Assembly: GCA_002403515.1 (NCBI GenBank)
Contig: DHHZ01000075.1
Location: 820-55,261, forward strand
Length of the DNA stretch: 54,442 nt
Source: Legionellales bacterium UBA4759
Lineage (GTDB): Bacteria; Pseudomonadota; Gammaproteobacteria; Legionellales; Legionellaceae
Direction: 5' to 3'
In this document: positions 50,175-54,442 of the stretch, one piece after another
Layout of the letters: every line of letters starts with the position of its first letter
Position numbering within the stretch: position 1 is the first letter of the stretch
The notes under the pieces: generated by a model
Told to the model about the DNA's origin: nothing
Databases searched by the model: none
The model's input: the letters and a program-made list of their open reading frames with translations, nothing else
Program-made: the position numbers and the translations under genes

Positions 50175-51734
50175 TTAAATTTTCCAATGGTGAGTAATGG
50201 GAATGCGCCAATCTTTACCAAAAGCTACTTGAGTTACTTTACATCCAGGAGGGGCTTGATATCTTTTAAACTCACTGATTTTGATTTTTCTAAGGATTTT
50301 AGAAACCATTTCTGCATTAAACTTTTCTTGTAATTGTTTTTCAGTCAAACGGTTTTCAATCACATCAATGAGTAGTTCGTCGAGAATTTCATAAGCTGGT
50401 AAATCATCCTCATCTTTTTGATTGGGTGCTAACTCTGCACTGGGTGGGCGAGTAATCACGCGTTCAGGAATGACAGGACTTAAGCTGTTTCGATATTTTG
50501 CCAATGCATATACTTGGGTTTTGTAAATGTCTTGTAAGGGCGCGTATCCACCACACATATCACCATAAAGCGTTCCGTAACCAACGGCGGTTTCACTTTT
50601 GTTACTGGTATTAATGAGTAATCCTTGATGTTGATTGCTATAGGCCATTAATAAGACACCGCGTACTCGTGCTTGTAAATTCTGAAGGGTCAAAGAGGCT
50701 GGGTTTTGAATGGTTTTTTTGAAAACCTCAACGATGGGTTCTATGGGAATGATTTCGTAGCTGACGCCTAGTGCATTGGCTTGTGCAATGGCATCTTCAA
50801 TACTGGCATCAGCGGTATATTGCGATGGCATGAGTATCGCATGAACATTTTTCGCCCCCATTGAATCAGCCGCAATTGCAAGCGCCAGAGCCGAGTCGAT
50901 GCCGCCAGATAAGCCAAGCACAGATTTTTTAAAGCCGTTTTTTTTCATAAAATCACTCAAGCCAAGTTTTAAAGCTTCATAGATTTCTTGGTCGGGTGTC
51001 AGTGGTGATTCCTTCTTGCCGTGCCATTGATTATTGTGAAGGGTTACCGTTAATAAGTCTTCATCAAAGGCTTTTGCTTTGGCTATCAATTCATGATTTT
51101 TATCAAATACCATGGATTGGCCATCAAAAACTAGACTATCTTGCCCACCGACTTGATTGACATAAATGGCATGAATCCCCATTTGATTGATATCATGCAT
51201 AACCTTGATGCGTTTTTCGATTTTATTCATTTCGTAAGGGGATGCATGGATACTCACCAGCGTGTCGATGTCATGAAGTTGTTTTAAATAATCTTTGTCC
51301 CAAATGTCTTCGCAAATCATTAGACCAAAGCGATGTTTTTGATGGGTAAACTTCAAAAAGCCAGTAGAGGGTTTTTTAAAATATCTTTTTTCATCAAATA
51401 CCCCGTAGTTGGGGAGTATATGTTTGTTATAATAACGAACTTTTTGATGCTCAATGATAGCTGCAGCATTGTATCCCTCATGAATCGTACCCAAAATGAT
51501 GATACTTTGGGTTGGTATTTGAGCAATTTCTTGAATAGCATGCTCAATTTCCTGGTGAAATTCTGGGTAAAGTAATAAATCCTCTGGCGGGTAACCGCAA
51601 ATCGCCAACTCAGGAAATATAATCAGCTGATGATTGGGGTGGTGTCGAACAATATCGCTAATTTTTTTTTGATTGCCAGAAATGTCGCCAACACAAGGAT
51701 TGATTTGAGCAAGCAAGATATCAGTTTTAATCAT
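50175..51734 (-). CDS. nadE: NAD+ synthase, glutamine-hydrolysing
   Basis: Last step of NAD synthesis: amidation of deamido-NAD using glutamine-derived ammonia. The 519 residues fuse an N-terminal nitrilase-like glutaminase (Glu in FPELAICGYPPEDLLL, Lys in NKHILPNYGVFDEKRYF, Cys in LMICEDIWD) to the ATP-pyrophosphatase synthetase domain (LGLSGGIDSALALAIA, INTSNKSETAVGYGTLYGDMCGGYAP, PAYEILDELL). The glutaminase domain makes it the two-domain type rather than ammonia-dependent E. coli-type NadE. Confidence 0.95.
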   Translation of the reverse strand: MIKTDILLAQINPCVGDISGNQKKISDIVRHHPNHQLIIFPELAICGYPPEDLLLYPEFHQEIEHAIQEIAQIPTQSIIILGTIHEGYNAAAIIEHQKVRYYNKHILPNYGVFDEKRYFKKPSTGFLKFTHQKHRFGLMICEDIWDKDYLKQLHDIDTLVSIHASPYEMNKIEKRIKVMHDINQMGIHAIYVNQVGGQDSLVFDGQSMVFDKNHELIAKAKAFDEDLLTVTLHNNQWHGKKESPLTPDQEIYEALKLGLSDFMKKNGFKKSVLGLSGGIDSALALAIAADSMGAKNVHAILMPSQYTADASIEDAIAQANALGVSYEIIPIEPIVEVFKKTIQNPASLTLQNLQARVRGVLLMAYSNQHQGLLINTSNKSETAVGYGTLYGDMCGGYAPLQDIYKTQVYALAKYRNSLSPVIPERVITRPPSAELAPNQKDEDDLPAYEILDELLIDVIENRLTEKQLQEKFNAEMVSKILRKIKISEFKRYQAPPGCKVTQVAFGKDWRIPITHHWKI

Positions 51735-51880
51735 AATTCCCTGAAGAATTCAAATATAATGTTCATATTTTCTAGTGTTGCTGCGCTTTGGTCAATTTAT
51801 TTCTTGTAAAATGTTAAATATTTTACAAATTTAAGATGAAATAGGTTAAAATAATTAATTGCCCTTTTTAATCTGCAAGT

Positions 51881-54070
51881 ATGTTACTGATTGAAAAAAT
51901 CCTAAAACAAATTGAACAAAGTCCATCAAAATTTTTAATCTCCAAAGCGCAAAAATTGGTGGATGAACAATCCGTGTTAATGACTCGTCTTAGCGATGGG
52001 TTCATGATGGCACGTGTTAAAGATGCACAAGGGCAAATTTTTACTGTACATTGTCATTTACGGCAATGGGACGCCCGACAATACAAATGTATGTGTGGTC
52101 ATAACATGCCTTGTGTGCATTTGATAGCATCCTTAATTTCTTGGTTAGAAACTCATACTGAAAGTCACCGTAAAAAAGCCGAGCCAGAATTTAAATACAA
52201 TTGGGTTCAGGCCTCTAATGATCAAACATCAAAGGCAGCCTGGCAGGCTGATTTGAGTGGTGATGAGGAACAAGGTTTTCGGTTTTCTTTAGCCATTCAA
52301 CAAGATGATCAACAATGGAATATGGTTGATATTCTAGTACATTTGCTAGAAACCTATGATTATTACAATTTGATGGCCAAAGATGATCACATGATTTTCC
52401 AGATCATCAATGCCCAAGGCCAAACACTTAAAGTCTCATGGGGGCGCTTAAAATGGTTACTACAGCGCATGGTTGATGAAAGACTCAAGGCATCGCAATC
52501 GATGTTTCGTATCAAAAACGAATGGTCGGTTTTACAACAATTACAGCACTGGTCAGAACAAAATCAAGATGAACATCAGATTTGGTACAGCAATCATGCA
52601 TGGAAAAAAATGATGTGGCTACTAGAGCCGCAATCTTTGGCCTTGGAAGATTGCAAGCCCAAAGACTTCAAAGGGGATTTGAGGGAATATCAACTTGAAG
52701 GCGTGCGTTGGTTAACTTGCCTCAATAAAGCAGGTTATGGTGGTATTCTAGCCGATGACATGGGTTTAGGTAAAACAGTACAAACGCTGGCTTATTTATT
52801 AAGATTAAAAGAGCAACAAGCTTTAAAAAAACCAGCCTTAATCGTTGTTCCCACTTCATTATTGGCAAACTGGCAATATGAGTGCCAAGAATATACACCA
52901 GCACTGAAGTGTCAGTTGTTTCATGGTCGTACCAAATTGAATAAAAATTGGGATGAGGCTGATATTATCGTGACTTCATACGGCATGGTCCAAAGACATC
53001 GTCAGTTGTTTTTTGATTATCATTTCTCGCATTTAATTCTTGATGAAGCTCAGTTAATAAAGAATTTTCAAAGCCAAAAAACTCAAGTGTTAAAAAAATG
53101 CCAAGCCGATATTCGCTTTTGTTTATCAGGAACCCCCATGGAAAATCATCTGGGGGAATTGTGGAGTTTGATTGATTTTGCGGTGCCTAATTTATTGGGA
53201 AGTCGTACATCGTTTCGAAAAACTTACCAAACACCCATTGAAGTTGATGCAAGAGCAGATGTGAAAGCCAATTTATTGTCTCGCATTCAGCCATTTATGT
53301 TAAGACGAACCAAAAAACAAGTGATAGACAATTTACCCAAAAAAACCACTATCATCCAAAAAGTTACTTTGGAAGGTGAGCAATTGGAGCTTTATGAAGC
53401 AGTGCGCTGTATCCTTGCCGATAAAGTACAATTTGCTTTGGCCGAAAATGGCTTGGTACAATCTCGCTGGGTGGTTTTAGATGCACTTTTAAAACTTCGC
53501 CAGATTTGTTGTGATCCGCGTCTTTTACCTCAATCATGGCAACCTGATTCAAATTTACCTTCAGCAAAACTGACCAGCTTAATGGACATGTTAGACAGTC
53601 TCATTGAAGAGGGTAGAAGCGTATTGGTATTCTCGCAATTCACTAAAATGCTTTATTTAATTGAACAAGAACTTATCAAAAGAAATTATTCCTATCAAAT
53701 GTTAACAGGTAAAACCCAACGCCGTGAGCAATTGGTCGAGAGATTTCAAAAAGGTGAAGTGCCGATATTTTTATTGAGTTTAAAAGCAGGGGGCTTGGGT
53801 TTAAATTTAACCAAAGCAGATACGGTTATTCATTATGAACCCTGGTGGAATCCTGCAGTCACTGCACAAGCTACAGACAGAATTTATCGGATTGGCCAAG
53901 AACAACCGGTCTTTGAGTATCACTTTATTACTGCAGGCTCGATTGAAGAGTCCATGTTAGAATTACAACAAAAGAAATTTAAACTGTTTGATGAAACCGT
54001 CTCTGCTTCGGGACAGATGGCCTACCAATGGACAGAAGCCGATATCATGAAATTTTTTGCCCCGATTTAG
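51881..54070 (+). CDS. SNF2-family DEAD/H helicase with N-terminal SWIM zinc finger
   Basis: ATP-dependent DNA translocase of 729 residues. An N-terminal SWIM zinc finger C70-x-C72-x5-C78-x-H80 (CMCGHNMPCVH) is followed by the SNF2 core: LREYQLEGVRWL, motif I DDMGLGKT (292-299), motif II DEAQ (388-391), FCLSGTPMENHLGELWSLIDF, LVFSQFTKML, and the C-terminal motifs LKAGGLGLNLTKADTVIHYEPWWNPAVTAQATDRIYRIGQEQPV. It belongs with bacterial HepA-like SWI/SNF proteins that may remodel RNA polymerase or nucleoprotein. It is monocistronic here; the target is unknown. Confidence 0.92.
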   Translation: MLLIEKILKQIEQSPSKFLISKAQKLVDEQSVLMTRLSDGFMMARVKDAQGQIFTVHCHLRQWDARQYKCMCGHNMPCVHLIASLISWLETHTESHRKKAEPEFKYNWVQASNDQTSKAAWQADLSGDEEQGFRFSLAIQQDDQQWNMVDILVHLLETYDYYNLMAKDDHMIFQIINAQGQTLKVSWGRLKWLLQRMVDERLKASQSMFRIKNEWSVLQQLQHWSEQNQDEHQIWYSNHAWKKMMWLLEPQSLALEDCKPKDFKGDLREYQLEGVRWLTCLNKAGYGGILADDMGLGKTVQTLAYLLRLKEQQALKKPALIVVPTSLLANWQYECQEYTPALKCQLFHGRTKLNKNWDEADIIVTSYGMVQRHRQLFFDYHFSHLILDEAQLIKNFQSQKTQVLKKCQADIRFCLSGTPMENHLGELWSLIDFAVPNLLGSRTSFRKTYQTPIEVDARADVKANLLSRIQPFMLRRTKKQVIDNLPKKTTIIQKVTLEGEQLELYEAVRCILADKVQFALAENGLVQSRWVVLDALLKLRQICCDPRLLPQSWQPDSNLPSAKLTSLMDMLDSLIEEGRSVLVFSQFTKMLYLIEQELIKRNYSYQMLTGKTQRREQLVERFQKGEVPIFLLSLKAGGLGLNLTKADTVIHYEPWWNPAVTAQATDRIYRIGQEQPVFEYHFITAGSIEESMLELQQKKFKLFDETVSASGQMAYQWTEADIMKFFAPI

Positions 54071-54071
54071 T

Positions 54072-54442
54072 TTAGGGATTATAAATTTTTTTTATATTTT
54101 CAATAACACTATCTGTGCCTGTTGTATTTGCTGATTCGAGTTTTTTAAATAAATTATAACGGTGTTGCTTTTGTCTATCATTATTTTTCTCACTTTTTAC
54201 TTCATTTTCAAGTTCAGTTAATGAAATGAGTGTTCCAGCAGCTTTGGAAGTTAAAAATTGCTGTAAAACTATAATAGTTCCGCTTTGGTGTTTAATACCT
54301 ATACATGATAAAATCCAGGCTAGCCAACTTTGACTTTGATATTGGTTAATTATTTTCATTAATCGTTCTTTTGAAGCTTTAATCTCCTGGTTTTGTTGCA
54401 TTCTTTCTTCATGAGGAGGAGCTTTCATTTCCTGGATTAGTT
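54072..54442 (-). CDS. Partial orphan protein, open at the window edge
   Basis: At least 118 residues; the frame remains open to the window end, so the first ATG seen (54428) may not be the start. The visible part is charged and helical, with a hydrophobic core stretch SWLAWILSCIGIKHQSGTIIVLQQFL and a Thr/Ser/Leu segment GTLISLTELENEV. It resembles the C-terminal part of Legionella-type cytosolic orphans, but I do not recognise it. It is convergent with the helicase gene, ending one base from its stop. Confidence 0.45.
   Translation of the reverse strand, partial: LIQEMKAPPHEERMQQNQEIKASKERLMKIINQYQSQSWLAWILSCIGIKHQSGTIIVLQQFLTSKAAGTLISLTELENEVKSEKNNDRQKQHRYNLFKKLESANTTGTDSVIENIKKIYNP

Noticed and set aside
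1..54442. tRNA genes, CRISPR arrays, insertion sequences
   Set aside because: No cloverleaf-like GGTTCGAATC segments, spaced direct repeats or transposase frames were seen by eye; a tRNAscan or CRISPR search was not possible.

Overview
The window is chromosomal DNA from an AT-rich, Gram-negative gammaproteobacterium. The Mip-type peptidyl-prolyl isomerase, MinC/D/E, the LPS genes, the Lol and Bam outer-membrane machinery, and several large orphan helical proteins with no export signal all point to the Legionellales (Legionella/Coxiella-like, host-associated). That placement is inference from gene content; there is no rRNA here. I see no tRNA, CRISPR array, integrase or transposase. Genes are tightly packed, often overlapping by 1-23 bases even when convergent. 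No gene-free gap exceeds 300 bases; the longest, 16317-16590, carries a likely promoter.

Layout. 0.2-2.5 kb: lolC/E-type permease, lolD and a small Mth938-like protein. 2.5-4.0 kb (minus): a protein with a clan-CD (caspase/C80-like) His/Cys signature. 4.2-9.9 kb: a RecJ-linked protein, recJ, a protein built of exact 44-residue repeats, a cytochrome c5-like protein, an L,D-transpeptidase lipoprotein and lipA. 9.9-16.3 kb: PQ-loop protein, ankyrin-like protein, rhomboid, xseA and a 734-residue orphan. 16.5-21.2 kb: Mip, AmpG-like permease, PdxB, PAP2 phosphatase and a DUF1189 protein. 21.2-26.2 kb: minE-minD, tadA, two LPS genes and asnS. 26.3-30.4 kb: the most unusual locus, an adenylation-carrier-thioesterase protein translationally coupled to a ketosynthase-like protein that has Ser at the nucleophile position and a frameshifted 5' end. 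30.4-38.7 kb: rnhB, pgi, rfbA, fadD, minC-lpxH, a (GGT)7-containing orphan, miaE and another orphan. 38.8-45.5 kb: housekeeping run ndk-rlmN-rodZ-hisS-yfgM-bamB-der. 45.6-54.4 kb: exported His-rich peptide, small membrane protein, lytic transglycosylase, rpe, two tandem outer-membrane barrels, nadE, a SWIM-SNF2 helicase and a partial orphan.

The genes share an envelope theme: lipoprotein sorting (Lol), barrel assembly (BamB), lipid A (LpxH), LPS core and polymer (GT2, ligase-like, RfbA), muropeptide recycling and peptidoglycan trimming (AmpG, Ldt, Slt), and division-site placement (Min). Alongside them sit several orphans (2520, 6565, 10710, 14112, 36616, 38016, 54072) that are candidate secreted effectors; no secretion system is visible here to prove it. 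The best candidates for something undescribed are the adenylation-carrier-thioesterase/pseudo-ketosynthase pair, the clan-CD-like protein, and the 44-residue repeat protein.
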